DNA of 64,000 nucleotides, from assembly GCF_022668875.1 (NCBI RefSeq), contig NZ_JAKGCR010000006.1, positions 186,001 through 250,000 of the forward strand, read 5' to 3'. Origin of the DNA: Domibacillus sp. PGB-M46 (GTDB lineage: Bacteria; Bacillota; Bacilli; Bacillales; Domibacillaceae). This document shows, piece after piece, positions 1 to 8,071 of this stretch. The notes under the pieces are model-generated. The model had not been told where the DNA came from, did no database searches, and worked only from the letters and a program-made list of their open reading frames with translations. The stretch's first letter is position 1. Each line of letters starts with the position of its first letter. A program made the position numbers and the translations under genes.

Positions 1-957
1 AGCGCTTCCGAGGCCGTTCTTCTGATCCGCGGCGAAAAAGGAACGAAAGTAACATTGGAAGTGAGAAAAGCCGGAACGGAAAAAGCGCAGAAAATGACGA
101 TTGTCCGCGATGACATTCCGATTGAAACGGTGTATGCCGACATGCAGAAAAACGGTATCGCCCATATTCAAATCACAAGCTTTTCCGAGCATACAGCGGA
201 GGAGTTTGAAACAGCCCTTGCCGATATGGAAAAAGAAGGCATGAAAGGCATTGTGCTGGATCTTCGTCAAAACCCGGGCGGCCTGCTTGACCAGGCTATC
301 AAAATGTCCAGCCTTTTTGTACCGGAAGGCAAAAACATTTTACAAATCGAATCGGCCGGCAAAACCGATGCGTATAAAGCGGAAGGCGGCGAGAAAATTG
401 AGCTTCCGACCGCTGTGCTGATTGACAGCGGCAGCGCCAGCGCGGCAGAAATTATGGCCGCAGCCCTGAATGAATCGGCCGGCATTCCGCTTATTGGTGA
501 AAAATCCTTCGGAAAAGGCACCGTTCAATCGGCCGAGGACTTCAGCGATAATTCCAACTTAAAGCTGACCACAGCCAAATGGCTGACGCCGAACGGAACA
601 TGGATTCACAAAAAAGGCATTAAGCCGGATGCGGCTGTAGCGCTTCCTGATTACGCAAACTTGACGTATATTAATCCGGAATCGAAGCTGCAGCTTGAAT
701 CAATGTCAGATGAAGTGAAAACAGCTGAAAAAATGCTGTCTGTCCTTGGTTACGATCCGGGCAAAGCGGACGGCTACTTCGATGAATCAACGGAAAGCGC
801 CGTAAAAGAATTCCAAAAAGCGGCAAAGCTTGAGGAAACGGGTATCCTAACCGGCGCCTCTACGACGAAACTGATGGAGAACCTTCGCCTAGAGCTGGAA
901 CAAAACGATACACAGCTAAACCGGGCGATCCAGTCCGTCGAGGCAAAAATCAAATAA
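1..957 (+). CDS. Carboxy-terminal processing protease (S41 family, CtpA/CtpB-like), 5' end cut by window
   Basis: The reading frame is open from base 1, so the true start lies outside the window; 318 residues are visible. They cover the end of a PDZ domain (LLIRGEKGTKVTLEV), the S41 protease domain and a C-terminal peptidoglycan-binding domain (MLSVLGYDPGKADGYF onward). The serine/lysine pair expected in this family is present: Ser in DSGSASAAEI and Lys in GEKSFGKGTVQ. The family cuts proteins near their C termini on the outer face of the membrane; CtpB of Bacillus acts in sporulation signalling. The arrangement PDZ, S41, peptidoglycan-binding is typical of the Bacillus enzymes. CtpA and CtpB cannot be told apart from this fragment. 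A strong terminator follows within 10 bases. Confidence 0.93.
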   Translation, partial: SASEAVLLIRGEKGTKVTLEVRKAGTEKAQKMTIVRDDIPIETVYADMQKNGIAHIQITSFSEHTAEEFETALADMEKEGMKGIVLDLRQNPGGLLDQAIKMSSLFVPEGKNILQIESAGKTDAYKAEGGEKIELPTAVLIDSGSASAAEIMAAALNESAGIPLIGEKSFGKGTVQSAEDFSDNSNLKLTTAKWLTPNGTWIHKKGIKPDAAVALPDYANLTYINPESKLQLESMSDEVKTAEKMLSVLGYDPGKADGYFDESTESAVKEFQKAAKLEETGILTGASTTKLMENLRLELEQNDTQLNRAIQSVEAKIK

Positions 958-963
958 AAAAAA

Positions 964-991
964 CCTCTCCCGGTGTGGAGAGGTTTTTTTT
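964..991 (+). terminator. Intrinsic terminator of the S41 protease gene
   Basis: A 7-bp stem CCTCTCC/GGAGAGG with a 6-base loop is followed by eight T residues, directly after the protease stop codon. Confidence 0.9.
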
Positions 992-1084
992 ATGGGCACA
1001 TTTTCTGGGAGAATAGACGTTTGTCCCTAGCCAAACCGGAAAAAGAAGCATAAAATAAAATTCGGAAATAAAGGAGGGTTCTTT

Positions 1085-1327
1085 TTGGCAGATTGGCATG
1101 CATTGTATCAGGCACTGTGGAAAGGACGCACGTTTACCGATATAGAAGAAGCGATCCGAAACGAGCTGGAAGATAAACTGAATCATCCGCGCCTGCGCAA
1201 AAAGCCGGAACAAAAGCTGGTGGAAGCGGTACGCCGTGTTTGCGCGTCGTCCTTAACGGATACAGAAAAAGTAACATTAATTTCTGTTTATTTGGATCAT
1301 TTTGAAGAAATCAAACAAAAGCATTGA
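1085..1327 (+). CDS. Small hypothetical protein (80 aa)
   Basis: Short soluble, charged, mostly helical protein. I do not recognise its family. It starts at TTG 1085, chosen because AAGGAGGG lies at 1071-1078 with a 6-base spacer. It follows the protease terminator, so it has its own transcription unit, and it precedes a membrane-anchored rhodanese-like gene by 55 bases, so the two could be cotranscribed. No signal peptide, membrane segment or metal-binding motif is visible. Confidence 0.75.
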   Translation: MADWHALYQALWKGRTFTDIEEAIRNELEDKLNHPRLRKKPEQKLVEAVRRVCASSLTDTEKVTLISVYLDHFEEIKQKH

Positions 1328-1382
1328 TTTTATACCCCTTCGCGTATAAAATAAAGCAGGAAACGGATGGAGGGAAGCAAAA

Positions 1383-1724
1383 ATGACGGTGGTGACCATG
1401 GCCGCCGCAGTGCTGGCAATCGCAGCAGCGCTGCTCATTGGCTATAAACGTTATTGGCCGGTTAACGTAAAGCGCATATCTCCCGAAGAAGCGGCTGGGC
1501 ATCCAGTCATTGATGTGCGTGACTGGCAGGAAGCAAACCGACTGCCGCTTGAAGGAGCAGAGCTTATTCCATGCGGTTACATTCCGCGGAATGCGGGCAA
1601 ATTTGGCGGGCAGGAAGTATATATCGCTGCTGCTTCAGCAGTTGAACGGAACTTTTCCGTCCGGCTGCTGAAAAAATACAACATTCATGTAAAAGGGTTT
1701 ATTTGCATGGATGGCTCTCTTTAA
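1383..1724 (+). CDS. Membrane-anchored rhodanese-like protein without the catalytic cysteine
   Basis: 113 residues: an N-terminal membrane segment (about 5-20) followed by a short rhodanese-like domain (VIDVRDWQEANRLPLEGAEL resembles the first conserved rhodanese strand and loop). In active rhodaneses the loop after the central strand carries a cysteine; here that region reads IAAASAVERN, so it has none. It may therefore be a binding rather than a sulfurtransferase domain. The start at 1383 has GGAGGG at 1368-1373. A terminator begins at the stop codon. Confidence 0.75.
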   Translation: MTVVTMAAAVLAIAAALLIGYKRYWPVNVKRISPEEAAGHPVIDVRDWQEANRLPLEGAELIPCGYIPRNAGKFGGQEVYIAAASAVERNFSVRLLKKYNIHVKGFICMDGSL

Positions 1725-1750
1725 GCCGGTGCTTGTGCATCGGCTTTTTA
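1723..1750 (+). terminator. Intrinsic terminator after the rhodanese-like gene
   Basis: A 10-bp stem (AAGCCGGTGC / GCATCGGCTT, one G-T pair) with loop TTGT, followed by a T run. The stem begins inside the stop codon. Confidence 0.85.
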
Positions 1751-1870
1751 CATTTGCCAGCCCCGTATCCAATCATTTAAGAGGTAAAAGAATGGGGAGG
1801 CGCTTCCTGGCAAAACGGGCACGCCGTTTTACATACCCATGGGAAGATGTATAGACCCGGTAAAAATAAA

Positions 1871-1903
1871 AAAACATCACGCTGCCAGGCGTGATGTTTT
1901 TTT
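1871..1903. terminator. Terminator overlapping the end of the MATE gene
   Basis: Stem ACATCACGC/GCGTGATGT flanked by A and T runs on both sides, so it can work in either direction. The last codons of the minus-strand MATE gene form one arm of the hairpin. Confidence 0.85.
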
Positions 1904-3235
1904 GTGCTGCACGATACGCAGGCGTACGGACAGCGTGATGGCCCCGCATGTTAATCCGGTAATTAAGCCGATCCAGTAGCCGTATGGACCCCAGTCAGTC
2001 CAGCGGGCGAGCGCCCAGCCGAGCGGCAGCCCGATGACCCAATAGCTGATCATGGTCATCATAAAGGTGACATTGACATCTTTGTAACCGCGGAGTGCGC
2101 CCTGCACCGGTGCTTGTACCGCATCCGAAAGCTGGAAAATCGCCGCGTAAATTAAAAACGAGGTCGTCAGCCCGAGAACTTCCGCATCCGTCGAATACAA
2201 ATGGGCGATTGCATCACGGAACCCGAAAATCACAACCGTGCCGACTACTGCAATGCCAACCGCCATCGCAATACCGATCCGGCTGTACTGCCGGGCGTCT
2301 TGAAACCGTCCGGCTCCGGCTTCAAAACCAACCACAATCGTCAGCGCCATCGATACGCTGAGCGGGATCATATACGTGAGTGAAGCGAAATTAATGGCAG
2401 CCTGATGGGCCGCAATGACGTTTGTGCTGTACTCACTCATCAAAAGCGTGACCGCGGAAAAAATACTCGTTTCAAAAAAGATCGACAGCCCAATCGGCAG
2501 GCCTAAGAGCAAAATTTCTTTCCATTTTGCAAAGGAGGCACGCGGCAGGCGCCCAAACAGCCGGTAAGCCGAAAACGGCTCCTTGCGCCATACAATCCAG
2601 ACAGCGAGCAGGAAAATAAGCCAGTAGCTGATCGCAGACGCGTAACCAGAGCCGACACCGCCGAGCTCCGGAAAACCGAATTTCCCATAAATGAGCAGGT
2701 AGTTAAAAGCGACATTGACGGGCAGCGTCATCACCGTAATCACCATCGACGTGCGGGTCATGCCGAGCGCATCGATAAAGCCGCGCACAACCGCCGTTAA
2801 AAAAAGCGGCAAAATGCCGAATGACAGTCCAATCACGTACTCATAGGCGATGCGGCGCACATTATCTGTTAAATTCATGATTCCAAGCACGGGTTCAAGC
2901 AGGACCCATCCAAGCAGATAGGTAATGGCGGAAATCACAAGCGCCACATAAATCGCCTGCATCACAGAAAAAGACACCTCACCGCGGCGTCCGCTTCCCG
3001 TTAAATGGCCGACAATCGGCGTAATCGATAATAAAATACCGCTGAGTCCTGTATAAACGGGCATCCAGAGAGAAGAGCCGACCGCTACACCGGCCAAATC
3101 ATCGGCACTGTAATGCCCGGACATAATCGTATCGAAAAATGTCATCGCAAACATGGCAATCTGCGTCACAAGAATCGGGATTAAAATAAATAAAAATTGG
3201 CGTACCTTTGCACGCGTTGTGGCTGTTTCAATCAA
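1877..3235 (-). CDS. MATE family multidrug/sodium antiporter (NorM-like)
   Basis: About 452 residues of very hydrophobic sequence with roughly twelve membrane helices in two related halves, the size and pattern of MATE exporters, which expel cationic drugs in exchange for Na+ or H+. Early sequence (LIPILVTQIAMFAMTFFDTI then GHYSADDLAGVAVG) is typical of the family. The frame opens with TTG at 3244, but the ribosome site AAAGGAG (plus-strand 3245-3251) touches that codon; TTG at 3235 is 9 bases away and is the better start. A -10-like TATACT lies at 3261-3266 on the complement. The gene stands alone. Confidence 0.92.
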   Translation of the reverse strand: MIETATTRAKVRQFLFILIPILVTQIAMFAMTFFDTIMSGHYSADDLAGVAVGSSLWMPVYTGLSGILLSITPIVGHLTGSGRRGEVSFSVMQAIYVALVISAITYLLGWVLLEPVLGIMNLTDNVRRIAYEYVIGLSFGILPLFLTAVVRGFIDALGMTRTSMVITVMTLPVNVAFNYLLIYGKFGFPELGGVGSGYASAISYWLIFLLAVWIVWRKEPFSAYRLFGRLPRASFAKWKEILLLGLPIGLSIFFETSIFSAVTLLMSEYSTNVIAAHQAAINFASLTYMIPLSVSMALTIVVGFEAGAGRFQDARQYSRIGIAMAVGIAVVGTVVIFGFRDAIAHLYSTDAEVLGLTTSFLIYAAIFQLSDAVQAPVQGALRGYKDVNVTFMMTMISYWVIGLPLGWALARWTDWGPYGYWIGLITGLTCGAITLSVRLRIVQHKKTSRLAA

Positions 3236-3251
3236 GCCGTTCAACTCCTTT

Positions 3252-3640
3252 ACCGAACATAGTATAGCACAAAGTCCCGGTTTCGTTTTACCAATTTTTT
3301 ATAAATGTTACGGGTCATTTTGCAGGGAGGAAAAGCATTGGGCTCAAGCGGGCGGTAAAAAATTTGGGACTCTATTAAAAAGCCTCTTTTCTTACGGAAG
3401 CGGTTCAAACTACTGCTGGAAAGGAAGGTGGGGTATAAACAAAGCGGGGGTATCCGGCATGGCAAAGTGGCGTTGGAGAGGGTTTTGATCTAGTATGCTG
3501 TCGGGAGTGAAGTGATGCTTTATACAATTATTAAACAGTTTGATAGAATTAAAATGGGTTAGAAAAAAGAGCATTAAAAAAGCGTGATTAGGTATAATGA
3601 AGGGCAACCGTAAGATTTAAAATTCACGGGGCGAAAAATA
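3252..3640. other. Intergenic stretch, no gene seen
   Basis: About 390 bases. It holds the probable minus-strand MATE promoter (-10-like TATACT on the complement at 3261-3266; no clear -35). Open frames on both strands here have no ribosome site and no recognisable protein, and I regard them as chance. Confidence 0.5.
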
Positions 3641-3823
3641 TTAAGCAAAAGAAACGTTACAGCTGCATTATTAGGAATTACAACAGGAATTATTTCATTA
3701 AATAATAGTGTATAAACAATGAAAGCAACCATTCATACTGTTGATACTTTCAAAGATACGAACGGAAATTGCCCTTGAATATTGTATACATTAAGCTATT
3801 TTGAATTTAGAGTATTACAATAA
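3641..3823 (+). pseudogene. Remnant of a secreted S-layer-homology-type protein
   Basis: One frame reads LSKRNVTAALLGITTGIISL, resembling a signal peptide, then a stop (3713-3715), then MKATIHTVDTFKDTNGNCP, another stop (3776-3778), then ILYTLSYFEF and a final stop at 3821-3823. The FKDTNGN...YTLSYFE pattern is like the start of an SLH repeat (FKD...W....I..L). All pieces are in the same frame, so point mutations to stop codons are the simplest explanation. No ribosome site or start codon remains. The match is short, so confidence is modest. Confidence 0.4.
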
Positions 3824-3995
3824 TTTTCTCGCGCAGAAATATGTTAAATGGAGAACCTTGTCTTGAGAGGCTTTTTGTTCATTGATTCAGGGCACCTTCC
3901 TTGTTCAGAAACAAAAGCTATCATTGCTGATGTATTTTTGTGCATGACAAAAAGTGTAGCATGAAAAAAATTATAGGAGTAGGAAGTGTTAAGAA

Positions 3996-4865
3996 ATGAA
4001 AATAATTTCATGGAACTGTAAAAAAGGCCTTAGCAGCCGGGAAAAGTATAAGAAACTCATTGAGTTTTCCCCCGATATTGCTGTAATACAAGAGTGCTTT
4101 CATCCTAGTGAGTTTCAAGGTGATTCCCAGCATCACGATATGGTTTGGGTAGGAGAAAATAAAGCTAGGGGATTAGGACTGTGTGTCTTATCGTTTTCCG
4201 AAGATTATAAGCTTTCCATGTTAGTAGATGAAGCAAAATACGAGTGGATTGTGCCTATACAGGTGTCCGGAAAAGAAAATTTTACCCTATTAGCAGTTTG
4301 GACAAAGAGAATGACGGGATATTCGTATGGAAAAGTACTATATTCAGCTTTAAAAGAGTACGAGAGCTTCCTTCAGGGGAATCCAGTTCTTATTATCGGT
4401 GATTTTAATGTTGATAAAAAGGTGCCTTCTAGCTATTCAGGAATCAAGGGATTTAGTCGCCTTACTGATTTGTTTAGAGAGCATGGACTGGAAAGCTGTT
4501 ATCATTATTTTAGTAAGGAAGAATATGGTTCGGAAAGACATGCTACGTACTATCACTACGGAAAACGTGATAGACCATTTCATATTGATTATTGCATGGT
4601 TTCTAAGGAGATCTTACAGAATGTTCAGAAATTCTACATAGGTGAGAGTGAAGAATGGGGTGCGTTTAGTGACCATCTACCTCTTATATTAGATATTAAA
4701 ATCGGTTCTGTTAGTGGCAATGTCGGGAATTCAGCAAAGGGAAAGACGGAGATAACACCCGATCTTTTAAAAGAACAGTATAGCCTTAAAATTGATAATG
4801 AGATTGCCACAGAGCAAGAAATTGATGAAGCGATTCGGTATATCAAAGCATCGCGCTTGATGTAA
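3996..4865 (+). CDS. Endonuclease/exonuclease/phosphatase (EEP) superfamily protein
   Basis: 289 residues with the EEP hallmarks in order: SWNCKKG near the N terminus (Asn), VIQEC (metal-binding Glu) around residue 31, GDFNVD around 135, and the final SDHLPL Asp-His pair around 225. The family uses a divalent metal to cut phosphodiester or phosphomonoester bonds in DNA, RNA or small molecules; the substrate cannot be deduced. After the SDH motif about 60 extra residues follow, rich in charged residues. The gene is AT-rich, like the island to its right, and is followed by a decayed sulfur-binding-domain fragment. It may be an accessory defence nuclease, but that is inference from position. Confidence 0.85.
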   Translation: MKIISWNCKKGLSSREKYKKLIEFSPDIAVIQECFHPSEFQGDSQHHDMVWVGENKARGLGLCVLSFSEDYKLSMLVDEAKYEWIVPIQVSGKENFTLLAVWTKRMTGYSYGKVLYSALKEYESFLQGNPVLIIGDFNVDKKVPSSYSGIKGFSRLTDLFREHGLESCYHYFSKEEYGSERHATYYHYGKRDRPFHIDYCMVSKEILQNVQKFYIGESEEWGAFSDHLPLILDIKIGSVSGNVGNSAKGKTEITPDLLKEQYSLKIDNEIATEQEIDEAIRYIKASRLM

Positions 4866-4927
4866 AAGAGAGAATTTGCACTAGGAAAAATCCAAAATGA
4901 ACACATACAGACCTTCCGCATTGATGA

Positions 4928-5140
4928 AGGGAAGACTCGCTGGGAAAACTGCTTATTGACTTTGGACCGACGCGTAAAAGTAATAATCCAGAACAGCCAT
5001 TTGTCCATCTTAAGAATGATGGAGTGTGGAAAATAACAAAGTCTGTCCCTTCAGCTTCTATTTCAAAACGTTTTCTTCGCCAGGAAAACATAGGCGGGGG
5101 GTTTACGGATGAAATGTATCAATACATGAGCTATTTCTAA
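4928..5140 (+). pseudogene. Fragment of a sulfur-binding-domain (phosphorothioate-dependent type IV) restriction enzyme
   Basis: One frame from about 4928 to the stop at 5138-5140 reads LLIDFGPTRKSNNPEQPF, then VHLKNDGVWKI, and ends DEMYQYMSYF. This matches the pattern LL..FGP.RKS..PE.PF..L..DG.W.. of the sulfur-binding domain of McrA-type enzymes that recognise phosphorothioate DNA. Upstream, the frame is broken by two adjacent TGA codons at 4922-4927, and no HNH nuclease domain is present on either side. It is therefore a remnant. Domain identity is from memory of the family motif. Confidence 0.6.
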
Positions 5141-5304
5141 ATTATTAAGTGTTACAATCCCTTTTGTTACGGATCAGAGGGATATCTTATATCTAAAGGT
5201 GACTTCTATGTACAGGGTCTATAGGCACTGACAAAAGCAAGAATCTTTTCCTGTTTAGAATTACAGCGGGACACCATTTTAACGATTGAAAGGATATGTA
5301 AAAA

Positions 5305-5757
5305 ATGAAGAACTGTAAAGTAACTGACTGCAAGCATGATCACTACGCACGCGGTTTTTGTGAACAACACTATAATGATTTCTTAAAAAGCGGAGAATCA
5401 GAGCGGCTTCCTGTTGTACCCCATAGTGGGAAGAATAAAAATCTTTCCTTCAAGCTGAATGAGGCTTTGATAAACCAACTTTACGATGAAGCGGTTAGAA
5501 GCATACACAAACCATTGTATAAGGGGATTAATGGACCAATCCTGAATCAACTATTAACGCTAGCCATTAACCTGGCCGGCTGTCATTCCGCCAGTCGTTT
5601 ATTTATGGCAGAGATGATTGATGATTTAAGAACGCTGGCAGAAGCAAAAGACAAAGTTCGTTTTATGGAAATGTTGGAAAACTGGCAGCAAAAACACACG
5701 AATTTTGAGGAGAACAGTAAAAATACGAGACGAGAAAATGTATTTAAGTTAAAGTAG
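5305..5757 (+). CDS. Small zinc-finger-like hypothetical protein (150 aa)
   Basis: The N terminus has a Cys/His cluster, CKVTDCKHDHYARGFCEQHY, resembling short treble-clef fingers found at the start of phage and mobile-element proteins (C....C....ARG.C..HY). The remainder is helical and charged with no family I recognise. The ribosome site GAAAGGA at about 5288-5294 lies roughly 10 bases before ATG 5305. It is the last gene before the defence operon and is followed by a terminator, so it is a separate transcription unit. DNA or RNA binding is likely but unproven. Confidence 0.7.
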   Translation: MKNCKVTDCKHDHYARGFCEQHYNDFLKSGESERLPVVPHSGKNKNLSFKLNEALINQLYDEAVRSIHKPLYKGINGPILNQLLTLAINLAGCHSASRLFMAEMIDDLRTLAEAKDKVRFMEMLENWQQKHTNFEENSKNTRRENVFKLK

Positions 5758-5852
5758 TCAAAGTGTTTTCTACATATTCATATTATAACGATAGCATTCA
5801 ATGACTAGGAAACTATGATTCTGGTCATTTCAGTAACACCTCATAAAAAAGA

Positions 5853-5897
5853 AAAAACGGGCTGCATAGCCGGACAATCCGCTAGCAGCCCTTTTTT
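5853..5897 (+). terminator. Intrinsic terminator after the zinc-finger gene
   Basis: Stem GGGCTGC (5859-5865) / GCAGCCC (5885-5891), extended inside by TAGC and CGGA pairings, followed by six T residues. Confidence 0.8.
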
Positions 5898-6255
5898 GGC
5901 GCGATAAAAAGTAAATATTTTGAGATAGTGTTCATTTCCATAAGAAAACGGCTTGAGATCATGGGCCAGTCCCACCTGTAGACAAAAAGCGCCTATAGAT
6001 GGGACTGGCTCTGGTTTTTAAGACAGGTATCAAAACACCTTTTGAATAGCCAACTGCCATTACGCATTTGGCAGCGGGTGGTTTAGTTTTATGGTTATAA
6101 TAGTGGTTATCATTCCATTTTATCCCTTTTCATTGCGAAGACAATCCTTAAAAACACTGATACAATTATTGAATTAGGGGAGAAATGTGACGATATATGA
6201 ACAAATTAAGCACATTTATATAGATGGCATAGATTAACTCGAAATTTCTTTTACA
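5898..6255. other. Intergenic leader region with two hairpins, no gene
   Basis: Roughly 360 bases before the defence operon. It holds a 17-bp stem-loop at 5965-6009 (one mismatch, one G-T pair, 11-base loop), followed by a short T run, and a weaker CTGCCA/TGGCAG hairpin near 6050-6075. No open frame with a ribosome site is visible. Confidence 0.5.
5965..6009. repeat. Long imperfect inverted repeat (stem-loop)
   Basis: The left arm 5965-5981 begins GCCAGTCCCA and the right arm 5993-6009 ends TGGGACTGGC. Of 17 positions, 15 are Watson-Crick pairs, one is a G-T pair and one is a mismatch. It could be a terminator, a leader element or a mobile-element end. Confidence 0.7.
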
Positions 6256-6261
6256 TATAAT
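6256..6261 (+). promoter_or_regulatory. Candidate -10 box for the defence operon
   Basis: A perfect TATAAT 40 bases before the first gene of the island. The expected -35 position has only a poor match, so either the promoter needs an activator or the box is fortuitous. The ribosome site AGAGGAG precedes ATG 6301 closely. Confidence 0.45.
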
Positions 6262-6300
6262 GCTACAATAGTAATTAACAACACAAACAGAGGAGTCAAT

Positions 6301-8058
6301 ATGCATACACAATATATCAGATATTTACAATCCATGAACAATGCTAATAGTTCAAATGACAATGCAATTGCAGAATCCCAGTTTTCTAATCCTTTTTATG
6401 AAAAAATTCGTGTGGAGAGAAAGATTGGAAGTTATCTAATACAAAAAATTAAAGACAAGTCATCGTTTATTATATTAACCGGCCATGCCGGTGATGGAAA
6501 AACAAGCTTATTGCATCAGATTTTGCGTCAAGTTGATGCGATTCCAGCAGAAGAACAGCTAAAAGAAGAAGACATTGTTCAAAATAAAGTAAACGGACAG
6601 CCATTATATTACGTAAAAGATATGAGTGAATTGGTGAGTGACAAGCAAAAAAATTGTATTCAAAAAGGGCTGGACACAGTTAATACTGGGGGCTCAAGTA
6701 TCATTGTCTCAAATACAGGTCCTTTAATTGAAGCTTTTAAAAATTTTTATGCAGAGTCAGCTTTGGATAAAGATGAAATTGAGATGGATATCCTCAAATT
6801 AATGGATGAAAATTCATTTAAAGAAGGTTTTATAGGGGAGATATCTGTGTTAGTGATTAATCTAGCGTTATTAGATAATACTGACATTGTGCCATTGTTA
6901 ATTGATAACCTATTAAATGAAGAACTTTGGATAGATTCTAATACATGTGAGTTAGGTTCATCTTGCCCGGTTTATAATAATTATTTGACATTGAAAAAGC
7001 ATCAAGAACAATTTAAACGCTTTGCCATTAATTATTATCGCTGGCTAGCCGACAATGACAAGAGATTAACAATTCGTCAAATTTTATCACATCTTTCATA
7101 TGCGATTACAGGCAACTTACAATGCCATAAATTAAATATCATTAACCGTCAAACGATTTTATTTGATTATCATATTAGTAACTTGTTTTTTGGATATGTA
7201 GGGTTTACTGAAAATGAAGATGCGTTGAAAATTAAATCAATCGCTGAAATTCAAAAGATGAAGTTAGATGAGAAAAAGTTAATATTTGACCAGGATCTTT
7301 TTGTGAAAGAGAACTTTGATGTATTAGTTGAAGAAGTACGAACGATTACAAAAAATACATGGGATTACTTTATGCGTCGTCGACTTTTCAATACAGAACA
7401 ATTACTTTACGAAAAAGAACCTTTTTTAATACGTAAAGCAATGCGTCGTATGGGGATCTTATTTGCTGAGATGGATGAACAACAAGCTGACCATTTATTT
7501 GGTATTTTATATTCGCCTATATATCCAAAATATTTATCATATCGTAAAAACGGCATGCGTATCCGCTCAAAGCGCCAATTGAAGGAAATTGTTTTCAAGG
7601 CATTACAAGTACTTATTATGGGAGACAGCAGCGATGTTTATTCTGATAGTGTACTGTATTTGCCATTAAAACGTGATGGTCTTAATAATCAAAATGTTTA
7701 TCTTTTAGTAGGTAAAATTGACTTTGATAGCCTAGTAGTAGATACGGAGCAAATTGAAAATACGATTTCAGATGAGCCCATTTATAATATTTACATGAAG
7801 TTCGATCGGTTATCTCAAAACTATTTATTGCCGCTGCCTTTACTAGATTATTTTTATCAAATAGCGAATGGATCTCTTTCTACAAAGCTGAATCCAGTAT
7901 TATCGCATGGCATTCATCGATTAAAAGCACAGTTATATAAAGAGTATCAATTTACTGATGGTGAAGAAGTAATCAAGTTGTTAATTCAAACACTACAAGG
8001 ACCTAAAATCATAGATATTGAGTTAGATCCCGACAACAATAAATTATATTTTGACTAG
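6301..8058 (+). CDS. P-loop ATPase, first gene of the defence operon (DptF-like position)
   Basis: 585 residues. A Walker A motif GHAGDGKTS sits at about residues 61-69, close to the N terminus, preceded by a helical segment. The rest is AT-rich-coded, helical, and has no other motif I recognise. In known phosphorothioation-dependent restriction loci a protein of similar size with a G.xGDGKS-type loop (DptF/DndF) is the first of three genes, followed by DptG and a very large DptH; size, order and the GDGK loop fit here, though the motif context is divergent. It starts 5 bases after AGAGGAG, and its stop is 13 bases before the next start, so the two are cotranscribed. Confidence 0.8.
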   Translation: MHTQYIRYLQSMNNANSSNDNAIAESQFSNPFYEKIRVERKIGSYLIQKIKDKSSFIILTGHAGDGKTSLLHQILRQVDAIPAEEQLKEEDIVQNKVNGQPLYYVKDMSELVSDKQKNCIQKGLDTVNTGGSSIIVSNTGPLIEAFKNFYAESALDKDEIEMDILKLMDENSFKEGFIGEISVLVINLALLDNTDIVPLLIDNLLNEELWIDSNTCELGSSCPVYNNYLTLKKHQEQFKRFAINYYRWLADNDKRLTIRQILSHLSYAITGNLQCHKLNIINRQTILFDYHISNLFFGYVGFTENEDALKIKSIAEIQKMKLDEKKLIFDQDLFVKENFDVLVEEVRTITKNTWDYFMRRRLFNTEQLLYEKEPFLIRKAMRRMGILFAEMDEQQADHLFGILYSPIYPKYLSYRKNGMRIRSKRQLKEIVFKALQVLIMGDSSDVYSDSVLYLPLKRDGLNNQNVYLLVGKIDFDSLVVDTEQIENTISDEPIYNIYMKFDRLSQNYLLPLPLLDYFYQIANGSLSTKLNPVLSHGIHRLKAQLYKEYQFTDGEEVIKLLIQTLQGPKIIDIELDPDNNKLYFD

Positions 8059-8071
8059 GAGGTAGACTGCG

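Noticed and set aside
3153-3488. Plus-strand 111-aa frame over the MATE start region
   Set aside because: It runs antisense through the MATE start and has no recognisable protein or ribosome site.
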